A stretch of 64,000 nt of DNA from Winogradskyella vidalii (GCF_013403955.1 NZ_JABFDG010000009.1:121408-185407), one strand, 5' to 3'. Shown: positions 1-10,108, counted from the first letter of the stretch. A program made the numbers and translations. Notes: generated from the letters alone by a model not told the origin.

Positions 1-150
1 AAGCTTTTCTAATGATTCAATGATACGATTACTATTATAGCGAACTCTATCTGACTTTAAAATAAAAATTAAAACTAGCATATAAAAAACGTTATCGTAA
101 ACTTTAATCATAAATATGATTTTTGTCAAGTTTTGCTATCTAGATTTTTG

Positions 151-158
151 TAAATTTG
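151..158 (+). promoter_or_regulatory. Candidate -7 box of the eno promoter
   Basis: TAAATTTG fits the Bacteroidota -7 consensus TAnnTTTG exactly. A TTTTG lies 15 bases upstream (131-135) and another 25 bases upstream (121-125). Neither is at the ideal spacing of about 19-21, so the -33 element is uncertain. Transcription from here would give a leader of roughly 90 bases before enolase. Confidence 0.45.
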
Positions 159-240
159 TTACTGCCCATAAGGGGTATAACACTTATAGTTTTTTGAAGT
201 GTTACAAAATTTTTATATCATAAATATTAACGGAAGTTAA

Positions 241-1551
<1,311 letters not shown>

Positions 1552-1572
1552 TTTATCATTTTATAAACACAC

Positions 1573-1610
1573 AAAACCATCTAAAGATTAATTTTTTAGA
1601 TGGTTTTTTT
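1573..1610 (+). terminator. Rho-independent terminator of eno
   Basis: A perfect 13-base stem (AAAACCATCTAAA at 1573-1585 pairing with 1595-1607) with a 9-base loop runs into a T tract, starting 22 bases after the enolase stop. Confidence 0.85.
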
Positions 1611-1633
1611 ATGTTTTAGATTTAATAAGATTA

Positions 1634-1810
1634 CAACAGTTTGTGTATAAGTATGTTGACCTTGTCTTTCCACAGGAAATGAGAACTCCATACAATAAAG
1701 AAATAGAATTTAGACAAGAAATGCGAGGTTCTGCAGAAATTCTAACCAAAGATTTGAGATTGATTGAACACTTCTTTTATCAGTTTAGGGAATTGTTAAG
1801 CCGAAATTAG
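1634..1810 (+). pseudogene. 3' remnant of an HlyD-family secretion adaptor gene
   Basis: No full gene is present. One frame reads through FVYKYVDLVFPQEM and MRTPYNKEIEFRQEMRG to AEILTKDLRLIEHFFYQF and ends at TAG 1808-1810. In my knowledge of the family, this is the C-terminal signature of HlyD-type membrane-fusion proteins that work with peptidase-containing ABC exporters in Bacteroidota: the 'PQEM..YNK..FKQEM.G.A.I.TEDL.L.ERFFYQFR' block. About 59 codons are left. There is no start, no RBS, and the enolase terminator sits immediately upstream, so it is read as the tail of a deleted secretion gene. An ATG at 1679 could open a 43-codon frame, but translation seems unlikely. Confidence 0.6.
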
Positions 1811-1901
1811 TAGCTATTTACAATGAACTATCTTTTTGTCAGTTAGTTAAAATCACGTCTAGACTCTTAGTTCTAACAGCAAAGCGGTCTAAAATCTTTT
1901 T

Positions 1902-2660
1902 CTAGTCAAACGTATAGACAATCCCATTAGTCAATTCATACTGCGTCTTAGTAATACCAAGAATAGGACTAGCATCAAAATTATAAGTGAATGAAGTTTT
2001 AAAAAGTAGATTCTTTAAGACTTTAATACCGAGTGACGTTTGATTAGAAATTCTAAAATCTGAGAATTTTTCTAACAAGGGTTGGTAGTAAGTGGTGCTT
2101 ACTAAAGATATATGTTCTAAAGGATATAAGCTACATGAAAAATAAGCACTGCCTCTGTAGTCTCTTAGGATATCTATATTTTCAATTGAAGATTCTTCAT
2201 GTTCATACATAATGAGTGTGCCTAGATAAAATCTGTAATTATCATTTTTAGACAGTTTAAATCGGGGCCCAATTCCTAATAAACCTCTAAATTTTATATC
2301 AGATATGGCATCATATTGGCTTTGCGCAAAGATTTCAAGCTTTAACCGTTCAGTTATTTTTCGGTTATACCTGAAATGTTGAATACCTTTATTCACAAAA
2401 GAATTGTCCTCAATTTGTTCTAATTTTAAATCATTAATAAAAAGATAGAGGTGTTTTTCTGTATTATATTGAAGCCTTAAGTTATTCGTGATTTTAAAAA
2501 TGGACTGCGTATTTTTTATTAGTCCAAGATCCAAACTTGCCGAACCAGACCATTTAGAAGTGTCTGATACTCGGCGTAATGACTCAACGTTCACAATTTG
2601 CGTATAGGCTTCGTTATTAACAAAAAGGAATAAAATAAGGATTATAAATAAATGTCTCAT
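1902..2660 (-). CDS. DUF481-family outer-membrane protein
   Basis: 252 residues. A signal peptide (hydrophobic stretch about 4-15, cleavage probably after AYTQ) is followed by alternating aromatic/polar stretches typical of a small outer-membrane beta-barrel. The pattern FRGLLGIGPRF, LGTLIMYEHEES and the C-terminal block FDASPILGITKTQYELTNGI resemble DUF481, the 'salt-induced outer membrane protein' family. The last residue before the end is part of a terminal aromatic strand (YTFD), as in many barrels. Function is unknown in Bacteroidota. It stands alone, divergent from citrate synthase across a 228-base spacer. Confidence 0.7.
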   Translation of the reverse strand: MRHLFIILILFLFVNNEAYTQIVNVESLRRVSDTSKWSGSASLDLGLIKNTQSIFKITNNLRLQYNTEKHLYLFINDLKLEQIEDNSFVNKGIQHFRYNRKITERLKLEIFAQSQYDAISDIKFRGLLGIGPRFKLSKNDNYRFYLGTLIMYEHEESSIENIDILRDYRGSAYFSCSLYPLEHISLVSTTYYQPLLEKFSDFRISNQTSLGIKVLKNLLFKTSFTYNFDASPILGITKTQYELTNGIVYTFD

Positions 2661-2677
2661 AAGTTTAAAATAAGATA

Positions 2678-2685
2678 CAAAAATA
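2678..2685 (-). promoter_or_regulatory. Candidate -7 box for the DUF481 gene
   Basis: Read on the minus strand this is TATTTTTG, an exact TAnnTTTG match 17 bases upstream of the ATG at 2660. No convincing -33 TTG was found at normal spacing. Confidence 0.35.
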
Positions 2686-2888
2686 GTAAAGGCAAATTAT
2701 TTGTAATGCGCTTAAAAAAAGATAATAACATAATAAAATCACCATCATTTTTGGTTTTAATTTTATAATGAAGAAATCAATTTTATTGAATTGATAAAAT
2801 ATGTTAAAACCATTATAAATGTGTTTTTTAAATCGTTGGATATTTCGTAATTTTACAATTCTTAATTACTAAAATCCGAAAAGAAGAT

Positions 2889-4175
2889 ATGTCAGATAAA
2901 GCTACATTAGAAATTAATGGTGAAAAATATGAATTCCCTGTTATAATTGGGACAGAAAAAGAAGTCGCAATAGATGTTAAAAGTTTAAGAACCGCTACAG
3001 GTGGTATTATTACTTTAGATCCTGGTTTTAAAAATACAGGAAGTTGTGAAAGCGCAATCACATTTCTAGATGGTGAAAAAGGCATTTTGAGGTATAGAGG
3101 TTACTCTATTGAAGAATTGGCAGAAAAAGCTAATTTCTTAGAAGTTGTATTCTTGCTTATATTTGGTGAATTACCAAATAAAAAGAAACTAGATAAGTTT
3201 CATGAAGATATAAAATCACACTCTGTAGTAGATGATGATCTTAAAAAGATTTTAGACGCTTTCCCTAAGTCAGCACATCCAATGGGCGTGTTATCATCTC
3301 TTACTAGTGCGCTTACGGCATTTTACCCATCTTCTGTAGATGTTAGTTCTGAAGAGGCTATGTATAATTCTATAGTTACGATTTTAGGTAAATTCCCTGT
3401 TATTGTGGCTTGGACTATGCGTAAAAAACAAGGTTTACCATTAGAATATGGTGATGATAACTTAGGCTATGTTGAGAACATTCTTAAAATGATGTTTAAG
3501 AGTCCAAATAATGTTTACAAACAAAATCCTATCTTAGTAGATGCATTAGATAAACTATTAATTTTACATGGTGATCATGAGCAAAATTGTTCTACTTCTA
3601 CCGTTAGAATTACAGGGTCTTCACATGCCGGACTTTTTGTGTCATTAGCGTCAGGTATATCTGCACTTTGGGGACCATTACATGGTGGTGCTAACCAAGC
3701 CGTTTTAGAAATGTTAGAAGCAATCAAAGCTGATGGTGGAGATACTAAAAAGTTTATGGCTAAGGCAAAAGATAAAAATGACCCTTTCCGTCTTATGGGC
3801 TTTGGTCATCGTGTTTATAAAAACTTTGATCCAAGAGCTAAAATTATTAAAGTTGCCGCTGATGAAGTTTTATCAGATTTAGGAATTGAAGATCCAATTT
3901 TAGACATTGCAAAAGCATTAGAAAAAGAAGCTTTAGAAGATCCTTATTTTGTAGATAGAAAATTATATCCAAATGTTGATTTCTATTCAGGTATTATTTA
4001 TAGAGCTATGGGAATTCCGGTAGAGATGTTTACCGTTATGTTTGCCTTAGGTCGTTTACCAGGTTGGATTGCCCAATGGAAAGAAATGAGAAGAAAACAA
4101 GAACCAATTGGCCGTCCTAGACAATTATATACAGGTGAAACATACAGACCATTTGTACCTGTAGAAGAAAGATAG
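2889..4175 (+). CDS. gltA: Citrate synthase
   Basis: Condenses oxaloacetate and acetyl-CoA to citrate in the TCA cycle. It has 428 residues, the size of the hexameric type II enzymes of Gram-negative bacteria. The N-terminal beta-rich domain (about 1-60) includes ITLDPGFKNTGSCES. The catalytic residues are visible: His265 in GPLHGGAN, His307 in GFGHRVYK and Asp364 in NVDFYSG. The block LHGDHEQNCSTSTVR (226-240) is a strong family signature. The start ATG follows an AT-rich leader. A near-consensus TAATTTTA lies at about 2849, one base off TAnnTTTG. The gene is monocistronic and closed by the terminator at 4197. Confidence 0.97.
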   Translation: MSDKATLEINGEKYEFPVIIGTEKEVAIDVKSLRTATGGIITLDPGFKNTGSCESAITFLDGEKGILRYRGYSIEELAEKANFLEVVFLLIFGELPNKKKLDKFHEDIKSHSVVDDDLKKILDAFPKSAHPMGVLSSLTSALTAFYPSSVDVSSEEAMYNSIVTILGKFPVIVAWTMRKKQGLPLEYGDDNLGYVENILKMMFKSPNNVYKQNPILVDALDKLLILHGDHEQNCSTSTVRITGSSHAGLFVSLASGISALWGPLHGGANQAVLEMLEAIKADGGDTKKFMAKAKDKNDPFRLMGFGHRVYKNFDPRAKIIKVAADEVLSDLGIEDPILDIAKALEKEALEDPYFVDRKLYPNVDFYSGIIYRAMGIPVEMFTVMFALGRLPGWIAQWKEMRRKQEPIGRPRQLYTGETYRPFVPVEER

Positions 4176-4196
4176 TCGGATATTATTAAAACATAT

Positions 4197-4230
4197 AAAA
4201 GCTTCATATTTATTATGAAGCTTTTTTTAT
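4197..4230 (+). terminator. Terminator of gltA
   Basis: A 12-base perfect stem (AAAAGCTTCATA at 4197-4208 pairing with 4214-4225), a 5-base loop and a T run, 22 bases after the citrate synthase stop. Confidence 0.88.
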
Positions 4231-4260
4231 TTTTAGGCTTTACAAATAAACCTTTGTAAC

Positions 4261-4268
4261 TAACTTTG
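4261..4268 (+). promoter_or_regulatory. Candidate -7 box for the deiminase-fold gene
   Basis: TAACTTTG followed by CG is an exact TAnnTTTG match. It lies between the gltA terminator and the gene at 4387 and would give a leader of about 110 bases. Confidence 0.45.
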
Positions 4269-4386
4269 CGAAGGTCATAGACTCATATTAACATAACATA
4301 TTTAATGAGTTTCTATTTCAAAACAGTTAAAAAAAAGCCGATAATTAAGCTCTTAATCGATTACATTTTAAATTAAAAACTATAGC

Positions 4387-5298
4387 ATGAAATTACATAT
4401 TCAAAACGAAACATCACGCCTTAAAGCTGTAATTCTAGGTACAGCAGAAAGTGTTGGTGCAATACCGTCAATTGAAGACGCCTACGATCCTAAATCTATT
4501 CAGCATATCAAAGCAGGCACTTATCCTAAAGAGTCTGATATGATTACGGAAATGGAAGCTGTGGCTAATGTGTTTAAAAAGTACGACATTACAGTTTATA
4601 GACCAAAAGTCATTACAGATTATAACCAGATATTTTCTAGAGATATTGCTTTTGTTATCGAGGACAAGTTAATTAAAGCTAATATTTTACCAGATCGTGA
4701 ACGCGAATATGAAGCGATTCAACATGTAGTAGATCAAATAGGCGAAGAAAATATTATTGTACTCCCCGAAGAGTGCCACGTTGAAGGAGGTGACGTGATG
4801 CCATGGAACGATTATATATTTATAGGGACTTATTCTGGAGAAGATTATTCAGATTATATTACGGCCAGAACAAATATGGATGCCGTTATAACCATTCAAG
4901 AACTGTTTCCACATAAAAGTGTAAAATCCTTTGAGCTACGTAAATCTAACACAGAACCTAAAGAAAATGCGCTGCATTTAGATTGTTGTTTTCAGCCTAT
5001 AGGAAGTGATAAAGCCATACTTCATAAAAATGGTTTTTTAGTTGAGAAAGAATATGAATGGTTGGTAGATTTTTTCGGGAAAGAAAATATTTTCGAAATT
5101 ACAAAAGAAGAAATGTATCAGATGAATAGTAATGTGTTTTCAATTTCTGAAGACGTAATTATTTCAGAAAAAAACTTTACAAGATTAAATACTTGGCTAA
5201 GAGAGCAAGGATTTATAGTTGAAGAAGTACCTTATGCTGAAATAGCAAAACAAGAAGGCTTATTGCGTTGTTCTACAATGCCTTTAATAAGAGAATAG
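4387..5298 (+). CDS. Arginine deiminase / dimethylarginine hydrolase-fold enzyme
   Basis: 303 residues of the guanidino-group modifying superfamily, which attacks a guanidinium or ureido carbon through a catalytic cysteine. Visible landmarks in order are the Asp-containing FSRDIAFVIED, EGGDVMPW, the His-containing LHLDCCFQPIG, the MNSNVFSI block and the C-terminal RCSTMPL with the nucleophile Cys295. The acidic FSRD and EGGD blocks resemble dimethylarginine dimethylaminohydrolases and amidinotransferases more than the long arginine deiminases (about 400 residues). The exact substrate (arginine, methylarginine or an amidine) cannot be read from the sequence. It converges with the phospholipid operon, with one base between the stop codons. 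A second member of the superfamily lies at 17.8 kb. Confidence 0.8.
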   Translation: MKLHIQNETSRLKAVILGTAESVGAIPSIEDAYDPKSIQHIKAGTYPKESDMITEMEAVANVFKKYDITVYRPKVITDYNQIFSRDIAFVIEDKLIKANILPDREREYEAIQHVVDQIGEENIIVLPEECHVEGGDVMPWNDYIFIGTYSGEDYSDYITARTNMDAVITIQELFPHKSVKSFELRKSNTEPKENALHLDCCFQPIGSDKAILHKNGFLVEKEYEWLVDFFGKENIFEITKEEMYQMNSNVFSISEDVIISEKNFTRLNTWLREQGFIVEEVPYAEIAKQEGLLRCSTMPLIRE

Positions 5299-5299
5299 T

Positions 5300-5566
5300 T
5301 TAGGTACGATATAAAAAATAATTAGAAACAAGGTTGATATACTCTTGTTTAGCTTCATCTCTACTGATGTTTTTTACTTGAAATAGTGCATTAGCTTTAA
5401 ATGCATTAATTATGGGTTTACGACTACTAGGACGATCATAATTATTAGTGGCTTTTTTATAAAACGCATACAACCTTAATAAAAAATCAGCAGGAAATGG
5501 TTCTGTATGGTCGTTTACACGATTTACAGCTATTTTAAATGCTATGTCTAATTCTTCGGAATTCAT
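5300..5566 (-). CDS. Acyl-CoA-binding protein
   Basis: 88 residues, the size of the four-helix ACBP fold, which binds long-chain acyl-CoA in the cytoplasm. The central signature LLRLYAFYKKATNN matches the ACBP helix-2 motif (LYxxYKQAT). The usual tryptophan-rich 'GKAKWDAW' segment is replaced here by AFKANALFQVKN, so this is a divergent form. It is the last gene of the LUD-cdsA-psd operon. Its ATG overlaps the psd stop by one base (TAATG), which implies translational coupling. A role in supplying or buffering acyl-CoA for phospholipid synthesis is inferred from context. Confidence 0.8.
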   Translation of the reverse strand: MNSEELDIAFKIAVNRVNDHTEPFPADFLLRLYAFYKKATNNYDRPSSRKPIINAFKANALFQVKNISRDEAKQEYINLVSNYFLYRT

Positions 5567-6219
5567 TATTTTACTTCTGCAATAACAGTTTCGCCACCAC
5601 GAACTTTTTGATTAAGCGCAACTTTAATATCGGCATCTAATGGTAAGAATAAGTCGACACGTGATCCAAATTTTATAAATCCAGAGTCTGCACCTTGTGA
5701 CGCTTGTGTATTTACTTTAGCATAATTAACAATACGTTTTGCTAAAGCTCCAGCGATTTGACGGTATAATACTTTACCAAAGTTATCATTTTCTACCACA
5801 ACTGTAGTACGTTCATTTTCCTCGCTTGCCTTAGGATGCCACGCCACTAAATACTTGCCAGGATGATACTTGCTATAAGTTATATTTCCTGAAATAGGAA
5901 AGCGTGTTACATGGACATTTACAGGCGACATAAATACAGAAACCTGAATACGTTTGTCCTTAAAAACTTCATTTTCTAAGACTTCTTCAATAACAACTAC
6001 CTTACCATCAACAGGAGACAAAGCTTGCACATGGTTAGCATGTGTACGGCGTTTAGGATTTCTAAAAAACTGAAGAATTAGTATAAAGAATACTAACAGC
6101 GTAATCATTAACCCTTTTCTTAACCATTCGTTAGTAATAAACTCATCAATTAAAAAAAATGAACCCACTACTAAAACTAGGGTAATGAATATAATTTTAT
6201 GTCCTTCTTTATGAAACAT
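5566..6219 (-). CDS. psd: Phosphatidylserine decarboxylase (short, ArchPsd-like type)
   Basis: Converts phosphatidylserine to phosphatidylethanolamine. The proenzyme of 217 residues cleaves itself to create a pyruvoyl group. Two N-terminal hydrophobic segments (about 9-25 and 34-51) anchor it in the membrane. The catalytic core includes LSPVDGKVV, VSVFMSPVNVHVTRFPISG and the self-cleavage site FIKFGSRVDLFLP, where Gly-Ser replaces the LGST of the longer enzymes, as in related short family members. It overlaps the cdsA stop by 11 bases, so the two are translationally coupled. It fits with cdsA as consecutive steps of PE synthesis; the intervening pssA is not in this window. Confidence 0.93.
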   Translation of the reverse strand: MFHKEGHKIIFITLVLVVGSFFLIDEFITNEWLRKGLMITLLVFFILILQFFRNPKRRTHANHVQALSPVDGKVVVIEEVLENEVFKDKRIQVSVFMSPVNVHVTRFPISGNITYSKYHPGKYLVAWHPKASEENERTTVVVENDNFGKVLYRQIAGALAKRIVNYAKVNTQASQGADSGFIKFGSRVDLFLPLDADIKVALNQKVRGGETVIAEVK

Positions 6220-7030
6220 GATTTGAAATTCTTAAAAATAAATATATAAATGGTGCTGCAAATATAATACTATCTAATCGATCTAACAGTCCTCCATGAC
6301 CAGGCATTATAATACCGCTATCTTTTACACCAGCTTGGCGCTTAAATTTAGATTCAATTAAATCACCAAAAGTACCCAAAACACTAACTATAATAGCTAG
6401 GATTAACCAAGGTGTAAATCTCAGTGTACCTGTGTATCTTGCAATAAAGTAGCTAGATATACATGCAAAAAATAACCCCCCTAAAAAGCCTTCAACCGTT
6501 TTTTTAGGAGAAATGCTCGGAAATAATTTTTGCTTACCTAGATTTTTTCCTACTAAATATGCAGCACTATCATTGACCCAAATTAAAATAAAGACGCCTA
6601 ATAATAATAGAGGTGTAAATTCATTATGATAATTTGCAATAAGGAACATAAACACAAACCCACTAGTTAAATAAAAAGAGGAGGTGATATAACGCTTAGA
6701 TTCAAAAAGGGGAATTCTTTTAGATGTAAATAAATCTTTAATTAAAATAAGATTAACAAAGATTGTAATCACTAAAATGATTTGAATGGCTTTATCACTG
6801 TCTAAAAAATTAGGATTCTGCAAACAGATATACCAAAAGCCACCATATATAATTATATAGATAATATATTGAATAAATGATTTTAGCTTTATAAGATTGC
6901 TGAATTCTGTAAGTGAAATAATACCAAATAGCCCAATTAAGAGCACGGAAGTTTCTTGTAAAAAAAGAGAACCTATAAGTAGTGATATATAAATAGCACC
7001 AGATAAGGTTCTTATGACTAATTCTTTCAT
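6209..7030 (-). CDS. cdsA: Phosphatidate cytidylyltransferase
   Basis: Makes CDP-diacylglycerol from phosphatidate and CTP at the inner membrane. The 273-residue protein has about eight predicted transmembrane stretches and the C-terminal CDS signature KDSGIIMPGHGGLLDRLDS, whose Asp residues bind metal and nucleotide. The preceding segments SPKKTVEGFLGG and FGDLIESKFKR are also typical. It is second in the operon: its start overlaps the LUD gene stop by one base (TAATG), and psd starts before its own stop. Confidence 0.95.
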   Translation of the reverse strand: MKELVIRTLSGAIYISLLIGSLFLQETSVLLIGLFGIISLTEFSNLIKLKSFIQYIIYIIIYGGFWYICLQNPNFLDSDKAIQIILVITIFVNLILIKDLFTSKRIPLFESKRYITSSFYLTSGFVFMFLIANYHNEFTPLLLLGVFILIWVNDSAAYLVGKNLGKQKLFPSISPKKTVEGFLGGLFFACISSYFIARYTGTLRFTPWLILAIIVSVLGTFGDLIESKFKRQAGVKDSGIIMPGHGGLLDRLDSIIFAAPFIYLFLRISNHVS

Positions 7031-7635
7031 TATAAGTCTTCTAGTAGGAGTAGGTATAAGTTTTTAGAACTGCTGCCATAGGTTAAAAAATCTTTGTCTT
7101 CAGCAGTTTTAAAATTTTTAATAGTAGTAATATTTGTTGGTATCACTTTACTTTTTGCTTTGATACCTTTTAAACCTTCACCAATAGTTTCTACAAACTG
7201 ACTTGTTGTGGCGTAAATAATAAAGTGATCGGGTAATTCTATTAATTTTTTTTCAGCGATTTGATTCGAAGAAATTAATAACGAACCATCATCTGAAATT
7301 AAATACTCACAGGTTGATAAAAAATAAGTGCTTTCGGAAAGATTTTTAGTTGAATTAAGATCAAAACCCTTGAATAATTCTGATAAACGCTGATCGAACA
7401 GAAAAACTTTATCGTTTTGCCAATTATTTTCTTTAAGGATATCGTTAAAACTCTCCTGAATTTCTTCGAAATTTTCACAGTAAAGAAATTTGCCACCATT
7501 AGCTTTAAAGTTAATAGTAAAGCGTTCATCAACAGGTAGCTTAACCTCAGGCATATATTTGCCTCGCTCTTGATTTGGTATGTGTTCTTCAGTCTTTTTA
7601 GACTTTTTTCCGAACAATTTACTAAATAAGCTCAT
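7030..7635 (-). CDS. LUD-domain protein (LutC/YkgG-like, DUF162)
   Basis: 201 residues. The C-terminal half matches the LUD fold seen in lactate-utilization proteins LutB and LutC: SDDGSLLISSNQIAEKKLIELPDH-type beta segments, then YATTSQFVETIGEGLKG and the ending TYGSSSKNLYLLLLEDL. The N-terminus is Lys-rich and polar (KLFGKKSKKTEE), without a signal peptide. There are no lutA or lutB neighbours. The gene instead leads a phospholipid operon (cdsA, psd, acyl-CoA-binding), so a lactate role is doubtful and its true job is unknown. Confidence 0.8.
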   Translation of the reverse strand: MSLFSKLFGKKSKKTEEHIPNQERGKYMPEVKLPVDERFTINFKANGGKFLYCENFEEIQESFNDILKENNWQNDKVFLFDQRLSELFKGFDLNSTKNLSESTYFLSTCEYLISDDGSLLISSNQIAEKKLIELPDHFIIYATTSQFVETIGEGLKGIKAKSKVIPTNITTIKNFKTAEDKDFLTYGSSSKNLYLLLLEDL

Positions 7636-7673
7636 TCAATAGTTGCTATTAATCCTGACATTACTGTGATTTT

Positions 7674-7681
7674 CAAATATA
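7674..7681 (-). promoter_or_regulatory. Candidate -7 box for the LUD-cdsA-psd operon
   Basis: Read on the minus strand this is TATATTTG, an exact TAnnTTTG match 39 bases before the LUD ATG. The sequence that would hold the -33 element overlaps the ftsH terminator and has no clear TTG. Confidence 0.45.
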
Positions 7682-7720
7682 AAAAAACTTAAATTAACAT
7701 TGGGTTAATTTAAGTTTTTT
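7682..7720 (-). terminator. Terminator of ftsH (symmetrical)
   Basis: A perfect 17-base stem (7682-7698 pairs with 7704-7720) with a 5-base loop and runs of A and T at the two ends. It lies 20 bases past the ftsH stop and separates ftsH from the downstream operon on the same strand. Confidence 0.88.
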
Positions 7721-7740
7721 ATATGATTGTATATAAAGAT

Positions 7741-9684
7741 CTATTCTTCCTCTTCGCTAATAACTGTAGTGTTTTCAAAAGCGCGTTTTCCAAAAATCTT
7801 TTCAAGGTTATCTTTAAAAATAACTTCTTTATCTAATAAGACTTCTGCCAATTCGGTTAATTTATCCTTATTGTTTTCTAACAATTCTATAGCTCGTTGA
7901 TATTGTTTCTCAATGATATTTGAAATTTCTTTATCAATAAGCTCTGCCGTTTTTTCACTATATGGTTTACTGAAACCATAATCAGATTGTCCTGATGAAT
8001 CGTAATAAGTAAGGTTACCTACTTTGTCACTAAGACCATAAACCGTTACCATCGCTCTTGCTTGCTTAGTTACTTTTTCTAAGTCACTTAATGCACCAGT
8101 AGAAATTTTATCGAAAATGACTTTCTCAGCAGCTCTTCCTCCTAAGGCAGCACACATTTCGTCTAGCATTTGCTCTGGGTGAACAATTAAACGTTCTTCT
8201 GGTAAATACCATGCAGCACCTAAAGAACGACCTCTTGGTACAATAGTTACTTTTACCAATGGAGCAGCATGTTCAAGCATCCAACTTACAGTAGCATGAC
8301 CAGCTTCGTGAAAAGCAACCGCTCTTTTTTCTGCAGGTGTTATGATTTTATTCTTCTTTTCTAAACCACCAACTATTCTGTCAACAGCATCTAAGAAATC
8401 TTGTTTATTAACCGCTTTTTTACCTTTTCTTGCAGCAATTAAAGCTGCTTCATTACATACATTGGCAATATCTGCACCAGAAAACCCAGGGGATTGTTTG
8501 GCTAAGAAATCGATATCTAAGGTTTCTTCTTTTTTAAGTGGACGTAAGTGAACTTCAAAGATTTCTTTACGTTCTCTTACATCAGGAAGGTCTACATAAA
8601 TCTGACGGTCAAAACGACCAGCACGCATTAAGGCACTATCTAAAACATCAGCTCTGTTAGTTGCAGCTAATACAATAACATTTGTATTGGTGCCAAAACC
8701 ATCCATTTCGGTTAATAGTTGATTCAGTGTATTCTCGCGTTCATCGTTAGAACCCGACATGTTGTTTTTTCCTCTTGCTCTACCAATAGCATCAATTTCA
8801 TCAATAAATATAATTGAAGGCGACTTTTCTTTTGCTTGTTTAAATAAATCTCTAACACGAGACGCACCTACACCAACAAACATTTCAACAAAATCTGAAC
8901 CAGATAATGAAAAGAAAGGCACTTTTGCTTCACCAGCAACAGCTTTTGCTAATAAGGTCTTACCTGTACCTGGAGGGCCAACTAATAACGCACCTTTAGG
9001 AATCTTACCACCTAAAGAAGTATATTTTTCAGGGAACTTTAAGAAATCAACAATTTCTTGTACTTCTTCTTTTGCACCTTCTAAACCAGCAACATCTTTA
9101 AATGATGTTTTAGTATCTATTTTTTCGTCAAAAAGTTTCGCTTTAGATTTTCCGATATTAAAAATCTGTCCACCAGCGCCTCCGCCTCCGCCGCCAGACA
9201 TACGACGCATAATTAGTATCCATATACCAATAATGATAACGAACGGTAATAAAGTAATAAGAAAATCTCCCCAAACGTTATGCTCTGTTTCATAAACAAG
9301 TTCGGTTTCAAGATTATTAGCTTTGATGATTTCGTTAACCTCTTTCTCAAAATTTTGAAGATCACCAAATTCAAACTTATAGTTTGGTCCAGGTGATACC
9401 GATGGAAATATGGAGTTAGGCTTGGTTTGATTGTGAGGTGGTTGACCTTCCGCTTCGCTAGTTAAAAAAACTCTCGCTTCTCTTTTATTTACAATCTCAA
9501 TTTTAGCGACATCGCCTTGATTTAAATAATCTAAAAATTGAGCTGGTGTTGTTTGCGTGCCTGTTGAATCACTAAATCCACCAGAAAAAATCTGAATAGA
9601 TATGAATATAGCGATAATAATTCCATAAATCCAATAGGGACTTAATTTAGGTTTTTTGTTTGAATCTTTATTGTCTTTAGCCAT
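7741..9684 (-). CDS. ftsH: ATP-dependent zinc metalloprotease FtsH
   Basis: Membrane AAA+ protease that extracts and degrades membrane and regulatory proteins. 647 residues. TM1 is at about 17-34 and TM2 at about 139-160, with the FtsH_ext periplasmic domain between. A glycine-rich linker (164-172) leads to the AAA domain, with Walker A GPPGTGKT (236-243), Walker B IIFIDEID (about 291-298) and the second region of homology ATNRADVLDSALMRAGRFDR. The zinc site is HEAGH (459-463), with a further Asp ligand in GALSDLEK. The C-terminal tail is acidic. It follows rsfS by 33 bases on the same strand and probably shares its promoter. Confidence 0.98.
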   Translation of the reverse strand: MAKDNKDSNKKPKLSPYWIYGIIIAIFISIQIFSGGFSDSTGTQTTPAQFLDYLNQGDVAKIEIVNKREARVFLTSEAEGQPPHNQTKPNSIFPSVSPGPNYKFEFGDLQNFEKEVNEIIKANNLETELVYETEHNVWGDFLITLLPFVIIIGIWILIMRRMSGGGGGGAGGQIFNIGKSKAKLFDEKIDTKTSFKDVAGLEGAKEEVQEIVDFLKFPEKYTSLGGKIPKGALLVGPPGTGKTLLAKAVAGEAKVPFFSLSGSDFVEMFVGVGASRVRDLFKQAKEKSPSIIFIDEIDAIGRARGKNNMSGSNDERENTLNQLLTEMDGFGTNTNVIVLAATNRADVLDSALMRAGRFDRQIYVDLPDVRERKEIFEVHLRPLKKEETLDIDFLAKQSPGFSGADIANVCNEAALIAARKGKKAVNKQDFLDAVDRIVGGLEKKNKIITPAEKRAVAFHEAGHATVSWMLEHAAPLVKVTIVPRGRSLGAAWYLPEERLIVHPEQMLDEMCAALGGRAAEKVIFDKISTGALSDLEKVTKQARAMVTVYGLSDKVGNLTYYDSSGQSDYGFSKPYSEKTAELIDKEISNIIEKQYQRAIELLENNKDKLTELAEVLLDKEVIFKDNLEKIFGKRAFENTTVISEEEE

Positions 9685-9717
9685 ATTGTTGCCGCAGATG
9701 CGGTAATCTTTTTGTGT

Positions 9718-10089
9718 TTAATAACTTGTTTCAATTTGGGTTGTTTTTGCATCACCCCAAAGTCCTTCAATATCGTAGTATTCTCTAATGTGTTTTTGAA
9801 ATACATGTACTACAATATTAACGTAATCCATTAAAACCCATTCAGCATTTTCTGTACCTTCTATATGCCAAGGTTTGTCTTTAAGTGTCTTACTAACTTG
9901 TTTTTGTATGGAATTAACGATTGCGTTTACTTGTGTATTTGAAGAACCTTCACAGATTATAAAATAATCACAAACCGTATTTTCTATTTCTCTTAAATCT
10001 AAAATTGTTATTTCTTTTCCCTTAACCTCTTCTATGCCTCCAATAACCGTTGTTATGAGTTGATCTACAGGGATTCTGTCTTTTGTCAT
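9718..10089 (-). CDS. rsfS: Ribosomal silencing factor RsfS (Iojap)
   Basis: Binds uL14 on the 50S subunit and blocks subunit joining when nutrients are short. 123 residues, with the family landmarks ITILDLREI, DYFIICEGSSNTQVNAIVNSI, KPWHIEGTENAEWVLMDYVNIVVHVF and REYYDIEGLWGDA. The length is normal. It is upstream of ftsH on the same strand with a short gap and is probably the first gene of that transcript. Confidence 0.95.
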   Translation of the reverse strand: MTKDRIPVDQLITTVIGGIEEVKGKEITILDLREIENTVCDYFIICEGSSNTQVNAIVNSIQKQVSKTLKDKPWHIEGTENAEWVLMDYVNIVVHVFQKHIREYYDIEGLWGDAKTTQIETSY

Positions 10090-10108
10090 TAAATTGTATT
10101 AATTTTTG

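Noticed and set aside
8759..9295. 178-codon open frame antisense to ftsH
   Set aside because: It lies wholly inside the conserved ftsH AAA domain, has a low-complexity proline and isoleucine-rich translation and no family resemblance, so it is a shadow frame.
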